A DNA stretch of 64,000 nucleotides from Helicoverpa zea. Lineage: Eukaryota; Arthropoda; Insecta; Lepidoptera; Noctuidae. Below, piece after piece: positions 1 through 12,784 of this stretch (position 1 is the first letter of the stretch; each line of letters starts with the position of its first letter). Location: NCBI RefSeq assembly GCF_022581195.2, contig NC_061453.1, forward strand, positions 12,108,001 through 12,172,000. The letters run 5' to 3'. Position numbers and translations under genes: made by a program. The notes beneath the pieces were generated by a model that did no database searches, was not told the origin of the DNA, and saw only the letters and a list, made by a program, of their open reading frames with translations.

Positions 1-299
1 TATATTATGTTATATACAAAATATCTCTGCCTATAAATAATATGTTATTTTAATGTGTACCTAAGTCATATAACGATTTCAAGTTTCATCAAACTCCCAT
101 CCACTGCAGTTCACGTAATCATCTAAATATCAAAATAAACAATCTCTCAGATTTAAATCTCAGTAGGATGATACCATCTTTTGGTACTTCGAAAGCTAGC
201 TAGTAGTAGCTAGGTCATGCTTTGCTATAACAAAGACTCGAGAGAGATCAAAAGAGAGAAAACCAAAATACCTACAATTGTTCAAAATTTCTCCACCAG
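1..299. other. Intronic or upstream sequence of the adenylyl cyclase gene
   Basis: AT-rich sequence with no coding exon I can support. It ends in an AG acceptor at 298-299, next to the first recognisable adenylyl cyclase exon. The 5' part of that gene, with the first membrane cluster and the C1 domain, must lie to the left of the window. Confidence 0.5.
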
Positions 300-3200
300 A
301 CGAGTGCTACCGTCCGGAGTACGTGGTGTTCACGTGGGTGCTGTGCCTGGTGGCGCTCACCTCCGTGCTCAAGCTGTACTACTTGATCAAAACCCTGTTG
401 GCAACCATCAATGTAGTAATGTATTGCATTCTGCTCGTACACTTCTATATGTATAACGACAGCGAAGATACGTAAGTATCCTGCGTTTAATAGTTCTCAA
501 AGGTACTTGTTTTCAAAATGCCTGGCCCTGATCGAAAGAATTTTCTGTTAAAGAGTGCCTGTCCGCTGTCCATAAAACTGAAATGAAGCTGCAGTACGGC
601 AAAACTCTGCACAATATCTGAATTTAATCTAATTTCCTAAAATCAATCTTATTAGTTAATTCCCCTTTTCTCCGCACCGCAGCTTCGCTCTGCTTCTGTA
701 GATATAGCCTAACGTGGGTCTCAAAGAGACAGAGGTCTGAACACCCTCAGCAACTATCGATGGCATAGATTTAGCACGAAAAGAGCTTTGCCTCAACACT
801 TTCCTCTACTTTCCAGGCTCTTGCTATCAGCACAAATGCTAGTTCTAATTTGCGGTTTCCTAATAGTGGTAGTAGTCCACGCTCGTCAAGTAGAAGTGAT
901 TTCAAGGCTGGACTTTATGTGGAAGCGACAAGCGAAAACGGACCTTGAGCGAATGGAGTTTGCGCAGAATATGCACAAACAGTTACTCGGCCATATATTA
1001 CCCGACCATGTGGTTGAACATTTTCTAAGCAAGGATTGGCACCCAGACGTGAGTATACTTACCGGACACCTGTATTCGTTTACCCAAAAAGACGAACAAT
1101 GCTTTTGTTCTAGCTTTAGATTTTCGTTTGTTTTTGTCTAAACCAAGGGGTATCGGGTTGCCCGGGTAACTGGGTTGAGGAGGTCAGATAGGCAGTCGCT
1201 TCTTGTAAAGCACTGGTACTCAGCTGAATCCGGTTAGACTGGAAGCCGACCCCAACATAGTTTGGGAAAAGGCTCGGAGGATGATTTGTCTAAACGCACC
1301 TCAGGAAGAAAATGTTATTATGTTTTATTTTTTCAGAAACTGTATTGCCAGCAACATGACGAAGTGGGTGTGATGTTTGCGTCCTTATCAGACGTCTATA
1401 TGTTGTTCGAAACGGGAGACGCATTTAAAGGCTTGCGTGCAATCAACCGTATAATACGTAAGAAAAACACATGTCATACATTATTATTTAGGTACATGAA
1501 ATCAGTGGAAATATGAGTCTATAAATTGTTTATTGCAGTTATCTTTGACAACTTACTTTTGGAGACAAAATATAAATGCATTGAGAAAATTAAGACCATC
1601 AGTGGGACATACATGGTGGCTTCTGGACTTGATCCCAGATTTAAGGTAAGTTTTGTGTACATACTCGATAGCAAGACCCTCATTACTGCTATAACATGTT
1701 CTGTTGTAACACAAAAACTACTTTTATTCCAAAATAAAGCATATGATCTTTCTGCAGTCAGGAAAGAATGATCGGAATCACCTATATGCTCTGGTTGACT
1801 TCGCGTCTACGATAATAGAGGCACTCAATGCCTTGCCAACATACAAATTCAAAGTGAGAATAGGTGAGTGATAAACAGTCAATAACTCTGTAACATGGTC
1901 AGACTACACGATAGTTCATTGAGTGCTCAACATGTTTTAGGCATTAGCTGTGGTCCCCTGGTGGGCGGAGTGATCGGCGCTCGCAAGCCGGTGTACGACA
2001 TCTGGGGCAACACCGTCAACGAAGCTTCACGCATGGAATCCACGGGAGATTTCAACCTGATACAAGTCCCCAACCATACCCGACAGGTAAACTTTCTTCT
2101 TCTTGGGAAATCGGTCAAAAGTAAGGTTAGGAAGTTGCAGGCTTTTTTGATGTCACACTGAAAGAAGAATTGGTAGAAAACTCCATGAAAATGGAAGATC
2201 CACCTTAGCTGTGCGATTATAACTTAACTAACCCAGATTCTCTTGACAATCGGGCTTGTTACACCAATTAGGCCCTTCACCAAAACGGAATGTAGCGAAG
2301 AAGTATTTAAACCATCAATAGAATTTCGTTATTCAAACATCTCGTCTCCGCTCAGAAGTATCCTTGAGAAATTATTTTGGTTGTTAAATGTTCTTTTTGT
2401 TGATTAGCTACTCAAGGATCAGTTCATACTAAAGCTACGCGGAGAAGTACAAGTGAAGGGCAAGGGCCTGATGGAAACATGGTGGGTGCCTTCGGGACAA
2501 TACTGGACCCCAGATCCGGATTATAAAAACAAACTAGCTGCTGCTCGCCACGAAATGACAATACGTAACCTACAAATGAGTGGACACCTTATGGAAAATG
2601 AAGTAAGTACATATTTTGTTGAGAAGCGCATACTCATGTTATACTTTTGTTCAAGCTTCACAGCTTTATTAAACAAAATAAACACATTAACAAAAGGTTA
2701 TCTTTGTCAGATCGACCGTGTACCTCAAGAACGTAGAAGATTCATAGACATCGCAAGACGAGTTGTGATGCGCGCCTTTCTTCGTAGCGCTCACAGAACA
2801 AATATAGTGGAGAAAAGATTGATTTTGGATCCTGAAGACAGATGGAATAAATCCTATGTAATTGTTATTTTTATTAATATCGAGTTACATCTATACTTCT
2901 TTACGATTTGCACTCAAAAGACTTCGATACTGCTGAAATTATTCGAAAACTTATTTAAAGTTACACTATCCCCGGGTGACAGCCTATATTTCATCCGGGC
3001 AAAGTCTGTAGTTCCCACGTGCGTGACGCGGGTGAAATTGGAGGAAACAGCTAGGGCCTTCTTAAAAGAATTTGTAGGTAGTTATATTACACCAAGTTTT
3101 ATCAAACCTTATTCAGCTTATGCCCCCTGATCCATCCGATGATGATGCCGAAGAGACACCTTTGCATCCGTTTGCATCACTCTTGTACTCCGTGCAACGA

Positions 3201-3827
3201 ACCAAAAAGCACATCCATACGCATCCACTCTACACGTAAGTATATCTTCTATTCACATACTAGTAAAAAAAGTAATGACAGAAAATGTATGTAGGTACCT
3301 AATCTTGGCCAACAATGACATTATTATTATTAACTAATGCTATTTAATGTTCAACAGCTCAAACGAGTTTCTTGCACAGGCAGTTGACCCACCACAAAGA
3401 AAACAGCCAAATGGCACTAACGTAAGTAACAGTCTTTAGAGTAGGCTCATTTAATTGTGTTTATTATGAATCATCATCTGTTCAAGCCTTTTCCCATCCA
3501 AGGACTGGCCGCGCCAAACGTTGCTTAACTTTATGATAGATCGATCCGCGTTGCGATAACCTAGCCGCGAGCGCGAGCTCTTCTGTTTATTATGAAAAGG
3601 CATGTTAAATCTCTATTGTAATGTAATGTATTTAAATGAATCCTGAATTTACCCAGCTTCGGCACAATGATGACCGGGTTTCGGCCAACGAACACGGGCA
3701 GGTAGTACCACCGCCGCCGCCGCCACCGCTGCCAAACACGCACGGAGCGTCTACATCTGCAGAATCGGTGGTATCTAACCCACCACCACCCCCACCTTTT
3801 CCACATCTCAGAAGACCAAGAAACTAG
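300..3827 (+). CDS. Membrane adenylyl cyclase, 3' part (second membrane cluster, C2 domain, proline-rich tail)
   Basis: Makes cAMP from ATP at the plasma membrane under G-protein control (family knowledge). Eleven exons can be joined in frame: 300-471, 817-1048, 1337-1457, 1539-1645, 1758-1863, 1941-2086, 2408-2602, 2711-2857, 3117-3235, 3358-3421 and 3657-3827 (stop TAG). Exons 1-2 encode hydrophobic helices, followed by the pre-catalytic stretch LLGHILPDHVVEHFL. The C2 cyclase core includes EKIKTISGTYMVASGL, GPLVGGVIGARKPVYDIWGN, NEASRMESTG and VKGKGLMETWWV, the usual class III nucleotidyl cyclase signatures. The tail is low complexity, with two runs of prolines near 3712-3730 and 3780-3797. 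The domain order is that of the C-terminal half of a nine- to twelve-helix adenylyl cyclase. I cannot assign the subtype. The gene is incomplete at its 5' end because of the window edge. Confidence 0.9.
1141..1282 (+). repeat. Interspersed repeat, copy 1 (noctuid-type)
   Basis: Lies between adenylyl cyclase exons 2 and 3. It is the reverse complement of the stretch at 14524-14700: both carry the blocks for TTGAGGAGGTCAGATAGGCA and CCGGTTAGACTGGAAGC, separated by the same distance. I recall this sequence as very abundant in noctuid moth genomes, probably a SINE or the tail of a LINE. It holds no coding content. Confidence 0.75.
2964..3060 (+). repeat. Degenerate interspersed repeat in adenylyl cyclase intron
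   Basis: Contains ACACTATCCCCGGGTGACAG, then TATTTCATCC, GTAGTTCCCACG and GAGGAAACAGCTAG. The same block order recurs at 48666-48755, and in weaker form near 23300-23357 and 35590-35692. It is a dispersed lepidopteran repeat, so the long open frame through 2453-3130 is an artefact of reading through an intron. Confidence 0.6.
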
Positions 3828-4004
3828 GGGACTTGAAGCTAACTACTGGAGTGGGATTGAGTTCAATTTTTTTTTTTGTTACTAAAGTTGACAATTTATT
3901 ATGAGGCGTGTAGGTAATATTAGTTTTACCTCAAAGTAATAATGGATATCTTTTGAATCTCTGAAAGTGCTTTTGATTCAAATGTTTCTCCAAAATTTTG
4001 GTTT

Positions 4005-4010
4005 AATAAA
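4005..4010 (+). terminator. Polyadenylation signal of the adenylyl cyclase gene
   Basis: AATAAA lies 178 bp after the stop codon and is followed by a T-rich stretch. It is the first canonical signal downstream of the stop. Confidence 0.6.
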
Positions 4011-6593
4011 ATATTTTTTTTTATATTTATGCACACTTTATGCTATATCTTCCGTAGTTAATTCATCTGTGCTTATTATAATGAGCCAAGTTGCGTAGTT
4101 AATATAGCATGTTTATTTTTATCAAAATATGCTTGTGTGAAATTGGTCAAAAACTATGAGGTAATATTGAATGAAACAACGTGTAAACTTTCCATGTATA
4201 ATTGATATAAACATTATAAATAGAAGCGTCTCACACACAGCATAACTTCTTGCATACAAGGACCACAGAGTACTAAATTTTGCAATAACTTGACCGACTT
4301 CATTCAAATGTTCACTACAATATGTTAGTTGGTTTATCAACAACGATATATGTATTTTTCATCCTGGTTATATGAATCATACGCTTGAGAAACCCAAGAA
4401 GTTCCCCTCGAAGACATTTATGTGAATTCCGTGAATTAAAACGTGAAACATAAGCCTCGGAAAACTCAATCTTTACTTAAAGTTTCGCTTAAAAAGTCTG
4501 ACAAAGAAATTGGCATAGATTGATGTTTGAGAAGTTTTTGAAATTAGAGAAGAATATCATTATTCCGACCTTTTTTGAAAATTTCAATATCATACACGTA
4601 TGCATAATAATATAGGAAGTCAAGTTATTGCGCATTTAATAATCTGTTTTGCACTAACACTACGGTAACTACTTGTGACACATTGATACAATGAAACAAG
4701 AAACGCTCATACATTGCTGGGTATGTTAACAACATATCGTTGAATATCATTTGTAATTGGAATAAAAATCGTCAATGTATAATGAACAGACGCCAGAAAA
4801 GCAAGCTGCCACGTTCTGTAAAATTTCTTTAATAGATTTTCAACTTTATCTCTAGATTATAAGGTTCAATATTCATTGGGAAAAAATTACAGATTCGAGT
4901 GGGTTGCTGTGCTAGCGTCTGTAAATATACTTTGCGTATAACGTGTACTACTTCATAGACGGCCATTATACAACGAGGAACAGACGTATGTATAGAATAT
5001 TGAACTTTAACGACATCAAAATAAGATTTAAATTCATTCACTACGACACCTTTAGCGGCTATCATGAATATTGTGCGTTTTTACTTAACAATTAATATTA
5101 TTGTTCTGGGCAAGTTGCTTTACATAAAATTAATATGATTCAGACTCCTTTAAAATAGCATTGTACATATTATCTGCAATAAGACCTACCTCCCATATAT
5201 ATTTTTTTCATAAAACAATAGCAGAATTCTCAATCTCAAGCAGCAACTTTGCGTTTCAAAAACGTCGTTAATAAATGCATTTATAATTATTTAAATCAAA
5301 TCACAATTAAAAAGATTAGAAAACTTAATGATTCATATCTGTGACTATTTATTTATTAACGTTATCAATTTATTGAGAAGACAAAGCAAAGTATTATTGT
5401 AAGCACAAATAATTTTGATCTTTATTAATATATTCAAGGTTCATATTTGATTGATATCTTGGATAGGCTATTTCGTTTCTTTAGTTACGGTTACCAAGCA
5501 AACATGAATATTAACATTATTGACGTAAAGAATAAATTTATTTGACCATAATAAAAAAAATAAGCAAAAAATTAATTTTCGTGTCCGTCGTGTCCAAAAC
5601 GCTTATGACTAGGTATAAAATAAACAGCCGTATCGAGGACTCCGGCCGACTTGCACTTTCGAACAATAATATAGTAGGTAGTCTAATCTCATCCTTATTC
5701 TCTACTACATAAAGTACAAATTTGCTTATCATTTCAGCTTTGAAAAGCTGGAACTATGCAACCTTTTAGGATATACAAAGGATATAGTAAGTCTGGTTTT
5801 GAATGAGCAAAACTGTACTATGTGCAGTAGGTTTTAAGGAATAGATTAGATTGCACAACTGAGCACTTATACATTTGTATTTTAATGTAACTTGCTGTAT
5901 TAGTGACGTCATTCCGATTCTTATTCGATGAATAACAAAGTCAGATTGTTTTACCTTTACTGGTGCAAGTCAGCCTTAAACTTCCTTAAATAATAACATA
6001 TTTACATGAAAATTAGGACTCCGAAGCACCGATGACATTATTACGTAAAATTATGACGAATATGTAAGGGAATTTCATAGAACAAAGTATTTCAAAGACC
6101 AATCTTTGCTTCTGAAAATAAAATAAAATGCAAAGATAATGGTAGGAAGCACAACAGTCAGAGAGAAAAAAAATATAGTAAATAGATTTTGAATGTTTTT
6201 TTTTTTGTCATAATAAAATTCCCTTACTGTTTATGTAAAAATTACAATCATAAAATTATAGAAATTAGTCCATTAAGAAGAAACGTTAGAAATATATATA
6301 TTTTTTTGATTTTAGGAATAGAACATTTTATCACCAGTGACATTTTTATTGAGTACAAATTACTGTAAATATTTTTAAAGAAAATTATTTTCAATCAATC
6401 TCGCCTTTATATTAACTCTGTATATTTCAGAAATAAATAAATATTTTTCTGTTACAACTGTTATCTGAAAATATGTTGTTATATTTAATTAGAATATTAT
6501 GTATTTTATTAATAAAGGACGAAGATTTTATATTTTTAGATTTGGTAATATTTATTATTATTTAAAATACCCCCTATATTAAGACAACTTTGG
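4011..6593. other. Intergenic AT-rich sequence
   Basis: I see no gene, RNA or well-formed repeat here. Open frames on the minus strand at 4122-4343, 4829-5065 and 5538-5732 lack family motifs and splice context, so they look like chance. Confidence 0.5.
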
Positions 6594-6718
6594 TACAGAC
6601 GCCAACCCAACCTACCCGAATCTGTCAAATTTTCAACATTACCTTCCACTATTGTGATAAGGTTGAAAATCTATTGAAGAAATTTGACAGAACGAGGTAG
6701 GTTGATGTGCTGTCTGTA
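6594..6718. mobile_element. MITE with imperfect terminal inverted repeats
   Basis: The left end ACAGACGCCAACCCAACCTA is mirrored on the other strand at the right end (ACAGACAGCACATCAACCTA). Inside both ends the inverted match resumes at TCTGTCAAATTT. A central segment of about 20 bp separates the arms. No coding capacity. Confidence 0.6.
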
Positions 6719-6720
6719 GG

Positions 6721-6816
6721 GTAGACCGCACATCAGTGGTAACTGTCATGCACCTTAACTCAATAGTAATAAGAACGATTCTCCTATAAAACTGTTACCA
6801 CTGACCTGAAGTTGAC
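6721..6816. mobile_element. 96-bp MITE, copy 1
   Basis: Almost identical to 10147-10242, with the same length. Inverted ends centre on CAGTGGTAAC on the left and GTTACCACTG on the right, with CTTAACTCAATAGTAATAAG between. It lies immediately after the previous MITE. Confidence 0.7.
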
Positions 6817-8485
6817 TGTACAACAGATAAGAGGGTAAATACAATACTAAAATATGCTTCAAAAAGATTTCACGAGACATTTTTGCCAACCATACGCTTA
6901 CACATTCTAGAAATTTCTACGCTTTTTCTACTGAACACGTTCATCAGGCGAGTTCGTAACACTTACAGCTTAAGACGAAACCGACATATATAAAAAGTAT
7001 ATAAAAAAAAACTGAAAAGAGCTACATATATTGGTTACAAATAAATATTTGGCTAGCAGACTTCAATTACACAATTTCCGTCTATAAGAAAATACTTACA
7101 CGGGTCTATATGACTGTTCCGGAGAAGCCTAAAAGCCCCTACATTTTTGAACTTTGGTTAATATTTTATACACTTATGTTTATAAAAAGCAACAATAATA
7201 GAGGAAAAAATAAAATTCTTAGAGTATTTTTGTTTAAATAATAATTTGGTTTTAAAGTTAAACAATAATGTGCTATGACTTTGTTAATATTATTATTATA
7301 CTCTGTATATAGCTGCTCAGTTTAACTGCTAACCAATCTTTCTACTTTCCTTTCGCCCAGTATCAAGACTAGTTGGATCGCTAACATATGTATAAAAAGA
7401 TCTTTAGCCATAAAAAATATTATACATAGCAAAATTTAATACGTTAGTATTTTAAATACATAATATTAAAAACATAACCTTCTGGACGCAGTCGGTTAAA
7501 AGAGGTATATAAGTTATCATAATATAATATATAGTTATATCTCTGTTACAAAATGAGATTCAGTTTAGTCTTGAAATATACAAGATAACGTATTAAATAC
7601 ATATTTAATAATGCTTTTCTTAAATATGTAAAATCAGTTACTCTGATTGTGCAGAAATATATAGCATTGTAGCTTTTCAAGCACTAATTCTGTCACTTAC
7701 GCATGTATAAATAAATAACATATTATTATTGAGGTTTTTTAAGATAGTCCTATTATTTTGACAAAGCTGTATTTTATTCTTAAAACAACTGAACCTTTTC
7801 AGTTTCCTTAAAGGCTGGATCTGAGTAAATGAGCGAATGTATAGTTTGTATATATTAATTTTAGTACTAACTAAACATACATTCAGCACAAAGAAAGCCT
7901 TTACCAGCTTGTACATTAGCAAATGAAAGCCTGTACCAATCATTTTAGCACATACTAAACATACACCATAGCCATATACAAAATGCTTCAGCCTCAAAAC
8001 ATTTTCTAAATACATTCATTTTACTGATTTTTCTCTCACCATACTTTCTCATTCCGTAAACCTATCAAACATTGTCTCTCTCTGTTTTATATGTAATGAA
8101 CATTTGATATGTGAACAAAACCTGTTTTCGCTTAAGTACATTTATAGGATTGAAGAATACTTTTTTTGACGGATAGGTTGGTAACAAAGCTACAATATTT
8201 CAGTAAACGATTAGATTCATAAAAGAACAATAACGCATTTTTTTTTTATTTAATGTTATCTTTAACTCTCATAAATATAATTTGATCATTTTAATCTCAA
8301 TCAATTAATTACACGGATTTATAAAAACAAATGGAGTGCGCATAATATAAATTCAATTCTAACAGCTTTCAAATGAACAATAATTTAAAGTCAAACTCTT
8401 CAATTTTTTTAAAGCGCAAGGTAAAACCTAATGACAATACGATTTATTACTTCCTCTATCACAATTCAGACAAATTAATATTATG
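6817..8485. other. Intergenic AT-rich sequence
   Basis: No gene can be supported. The minus frame at 7677-8015 has no recognisable domain and the base composition of its surroundings. Confidence 0.45.
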
Positions 8486-9067
8486 GCCCTCCGCACATGG
8501 AGCTACTGAAAAGGAACTAACCACAAACTCACATTACTAACGAGTTTTTTGAGCGTCACCGCCCATACATTGCCATACAGGTTCGCACACGACGCGACTA
8601 GTCACTAACCAGTTCGTAACGCGTTGGCAACTGATCGCGCGCGACGCGGCGTGCCGTTCGCCGAGCTACTAGGTTACCCGAGTTTACTGTGTTTTGATGT
8701 GAAAAATGAATGATCTGTTTATCTGTTTCACGCAGCTCTCGTGCTGCAACTGACAATCTGCAGTTCACATTATTTTGGATATATGGGTGAATCCAAAATC
8801 TGCGTCGATTCCTTCGGCGTCTGTTATGATGATAATATAGTATAATGACATCGTCATCTTCGCTCGATCCACTCGACATTTTTATTGCTTCCAATATTTC
8901 CCCTTGCTAGGTTTTTCGCACGTGTTTATTTGGTAGTGGAAATAACAGGAGTGACTGAAACCTTGCAATGTGAGTAGCGTCGTGTGCGAAATACAGTTTA
9001 TAACTAGTTTGTAATTCTAATTACTGATTAATTCCATCATATTTGAGTAGCTCCATGTGCGGAGGGC
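8486..9067 (-). mobile_element. PIF/Harbinger-like non-autonomous element
   Basis: Has a perfect 22-bp terminal inverted repeat at 8486-8507 and 9046-9067; the outer end reads GCCCTCCGCACATGGAGC. TAT occurs beside both ends, though the left side has one extra G, so the 3-bp target duplication is only probable. Inside, on the minus strand, is the N-terminal part of a Harbinger-type transposase. At 582 bp it is a deletion derivative. Confidence 0.75.
8598..8882 (-). pseudogene. N-terminal fragment of a Harbinger-type (HARBI1-like) transposase
   Basis: The minus-strand frame opens near 8879 with an acidic stretch (SSGSSEDDD), then a run of arginines, then RRFWIHPYIQNN and ARELRETDKQIIHF. The order R-rich, FW-HP and REL is what I know from the start of PIF/Harbinger nucleases in insects. 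The frame then loses similarity and stops at 8598, so the DDE catalytic part is missing. It lies within inverted repeats, so it is a transposon remnant and not a host gene. Confidence 0.65.
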
Positions 9068-10146
9068 TATGACAAAGGCTGACTGGACTCTTCATATCCC
9101 ATTTTTCTATTCTTATAAACTTACATAGTCCATCAATTTTCAATTGCAACAAAAAGAATGAACTTTACTCAGGCCTTACATAAAAATGTATATAATTTTT
9201 TAAAGCAGAATACAATCCATTGACACAATACAATCAGCATTTGTTCTTATGTTGTTGATATTAAATCGCTTAATAAACCTCTTCTTAAAGCATTCAACTT
9301 CTGGAAAAAACGACAACATTTCAACATTTAACAGATTTACTTGAAAGGGGATGAAGAGTGTATCGATTATTGTCATTATAAGCATTCAATTTATTCCAGC
9401 TATTAACTATACAAAAATCCAACGCACAGATGCAATAAAAACTTTCTTCTACGTCACCAAAAAAACAGCCAAAACTTAATAAATCTTGATACTTGATCCT
9501 CCATCCCCTTCTATAAGGATCATAATTAACAACAGATCTATAAAATACCTTCCTTCAAAAAAACAAATAATGACAAAAATTCCCCATCATTCTTGATACT
9601 TGATTCCAGAAAGATCTTCTTCAAACTCACCAACACGTTCGTTAAAATGCCTTGCAAAGATCAGGTACGTTAAGGCACTATACATGCGCCGGCGGCGGTG
9701 TATCACTAACCTCCCCCACCACGTGTTTGCCGATGTCCGCTATGTTCTGATGGTCGCCGTGGGCAGCGAGATCGAAGTCAGACCCTGACAGGGATGCTAT
9801 GTGGTTCCAGTTGGATTCTGTCGTGTCTCCTGTAGTTTTTTTAATAGTTTTAGTATCTTATATTAGTAGGACAGTGTGCTTTTAGTGTGTCAAAACTTGG
9901 AATCGATTTAAAATTCGATAGATTTTAAAACGATTAATTTTATCGACTTCACACAATAAAACCACACTTGTATAATTAATATTGGTAAGAAATATGTTAG
10001 TAAATATATGTAGCCCCATTCAAATAAAAGTGATTAATATTTATAGAACAGTGAAGACAATATTTTAATCGTAAGATGAAGAGGTTTGAAGGCAGGAAAA
10101 CTGTAGGCCTGTTTTGCTTTTTAATCATAATATTGTGGCATGTACG
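9068..10146. other. Intergenic sequence without recognisable features
   Basis: AT-rich. A small GC-richer patch at 9680-9790 gives an open frame (9600-9788) without motifs. I see no gene. Confidence 0.4.
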
Positions 10147-10242
10147 GTAGACGGCACATCAGTGGTAACTGTCATGCACCTTAACTCAATAGTAATAAGT
10201 ACTATTTTCCTATAAAACTGTTACCACTGACCTGAAGTTGAC
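10147..10242. mobile_element. 96-bp MITE, copy 2
   Basis: Same length and nearly the same sequence as 6721-6816, in the same orientation. It differs mainly at ACTATTTTCC where the other copy has ACGATTCTCC. Confidence 0.7.
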
Positions 10243-12640
10243 ATGTGTTATTTACAATTTATTTTGATCACGTAATGGAAACCTTTTTTTCTTTATACTT
10301 TATACATGCTCAAATTATGAGACTTCTGGTACTAAATTAAATCTGTAGGCCATCAAAAAATATTTCCATGAGGGAATCGAACCCAAAGTAAACGTCTGTA
10401 TTTTTTATTTCAGTTTTTGCAGCTTTCTTAGAATCTATGTGCTACATACTTTACCGAATAACAGGAACGTTTGCAAGATCTGATTAAAAATACAAATCAA
10501 AAATGTATCAGTGAACGAAAATCGTGTAACCAACACTCCCATAGTGTATGAAAATTGTATGTATTTGTGAAAATTCCATGAATTTTGTGAATTCATTTCC
10601 AAACCAAATTCTACAAGCTTAAGCCGCCTAGTTACAAATTAAGCGGAAATTAATAAAGCTTTGTATTTGTATATGACGATGATATATTATGTGATCAATA
10701 TTTGTGTTATACTAACTACGCAGTAGTAAGCCAAGTCTGTTATGTGTGCGTTTCAGTGTAAGAAAGTTATCAAGTGCATTAGAAATAAGAGCTTCTTTTA
10801 AGAGTTAGTTTTAAAGTGCATACCAAACATCTATAGGTAGATATTTGGTTTCTACAGTTCATAGTATGTAGAAGATTTATATTTTATGTAGCGTGAAGAC
10901 CGATTCTACTTTACATTAAAGAGAAGTTTAGCTGAAAATAACATAGCATTTTAAGTATCTCCTAATTCATATTTCAAGTTTGCAATGTTTTTGTAAGACT
11001 AACAAAAAAAATATAATTTAACTTAAACATAAATATGTTTGCACATATTTCTTAAAAATGGTGTAGCGAGTTAAACCTTATTTCCAATGCACTAGAACTT
11101 TCATTTATATATTAAAGTATAGTGTTCCATGTTATGGAGGCATGCGATTACATCATAGAGTAAAATGTTCACTCACAGCGACACGGGTTTCGGCAGCGAT
11201 CCTGCTTACGTCAAATGTAGTACTACTCATGTTTATTATTATTATTATATACTTAACATTACTTAGTATTAAGCAGCTTCAGTCTTTTTATTTATTAATG
11301 GAAATGTGTTGGGAGGAACTTTAATAGATTTACTTTTTACTCAGTAATTACATTGGGTTTTTCAAGTAAGGTCTTTTGGTAACTTAACACCCATTATTCT
11401 TATCAATTGGAATAGTGTTAAAGTTTATTCATATGAACGAATGTTTTTTTATTAAAATACAAAGCTTTATTCAAAGCGCAATTTTAAAACTTAATGAAAC
11501 TTGTCAAAACATAACTTTGAATACAATTTGAGACGTAATTTCACTTGAATAACTTTTAACGACACAGATTTGCACACTTAGTTTGCATTGTATGCACTTA
11601 TGTATTTTTAAATCAATAATCACGTAGTTTTGTAGCCAAATTATGTATATATGTTTTTATATCTATTAAAGTTCCCAACAACACGAGCTAAGACTGCATT
11701 CAACGTGTATGATACATTACTCAATTTCGTAAGTATGGTGATAGGTATTTTCTACATAATTTTTATCCCAGATTAAGGACACAGATACATTAAAACTGTC
11801 TACGTCGAAAAGTACAGTTTGAAAGAAAATCAAATAAAGCAAGATATTGCCTAACATAAACCAAATTATTTTTAATTATTCTCTTAAAAAAATTCTTATC
11901 ATCATCTGCCTCGCCTTTTACAGGAGATCATGGGTCGCTATTTTTATAAATCTTACCATATCTTTGATAAAGGCGCAATATCTCACCATTTTTGCTGACC
12001 TTAAACTTGTAAATTTCGTCACAGACAGCTAGAAAACAGCTGTATACATCGTACAAAAGCTAGAAGCCAGGATAATTTTAAGCAGGGAATTGTATACAGC
12101 TTTGACCGTTACCAATATCGCACTACCCACTACTTGGAACACCAAATGTAATAAATACAACTTTGTGAATATTTTCAAAATCTTTTTCCCAAACAAAACC
12201 ATAAATGGAGAATGATTTTCAAACCCCAAACAACACTGGCAACCATATCACACGGCATTATGATATCAGGCAATCTAAAAAGGTTTTATTTTAAATCCAA
12301 AAAGTATTATTAGATGTGACGTTTGTCGATGACGTCACAATGTCAGAGTATCAAACACACAAAACACAGTCTTCATACGGGTGTAGTTCACTGGCCAAGG
12401 AAATATAAATAGTCAATTGAATTCGTTATATTAAGTTGTTCGAATATCATATAATGGTATGATATTCAATTTGAATTAAATATCGATAAAAGTACCACTC
12501 TAAATATTGAATCGTGTTAAATCCACCAATAGCAGAAAAGTCCTCTTTTAAGAACTATTTACGAATGTTATTTTCACATACCATCAACCTACCTGTCAAA
12601 AACGTAGCTAGTGATGGGAAAAGAATGTCGATATTTTTCT
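10243..12640. other. Intergenic sequence between adenylyl cyclase and anoctamin
   Basis: No gene or clear repeat. Short open frames such as 11142-11324 and 11847-12032 are rich in isoleucine and leucine, as expected from AT-rich noise. Confidence 0.4.
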
Positions 12641-12646
12641 TTTATT
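12641..12646 (-). terminator. Candidate polyadenylation signal of the anoctamin gene
   Basis: TTTATT on the plus strand reads AATAAA on the minus strand, about 140 bp beyond the anoctamin stop codon. The area is AT-rich, so a chance match is possible. Confidence 0.35.
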
Positions 12647-12784
12647 TAACCACATATTTCAAGAGCTTTTTAATATTGAATAAAAAATATTTAAAGTATT
12701 TATATTTCAACATTTTTAAAATTACATAAGTCGATAAAAAAATAATTTATATCAACACGTATTTCTAGATATTTTTTTACTATT

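Noticed and set aside
2453..3130. 225-residue continuous frame in the adenylyl cyclase gene
   Set aside because: It reads through exon 7, an intron, exon 8 and a repeat-bearing intron. The real protein uses only 2408-2602 and 2711-2857 here.
3561..3806. Minus-strand frame rich in Arg and Trp
   Set aside because: It is the antisense shadow of the polyproline tail of the adenylyl cyclase.
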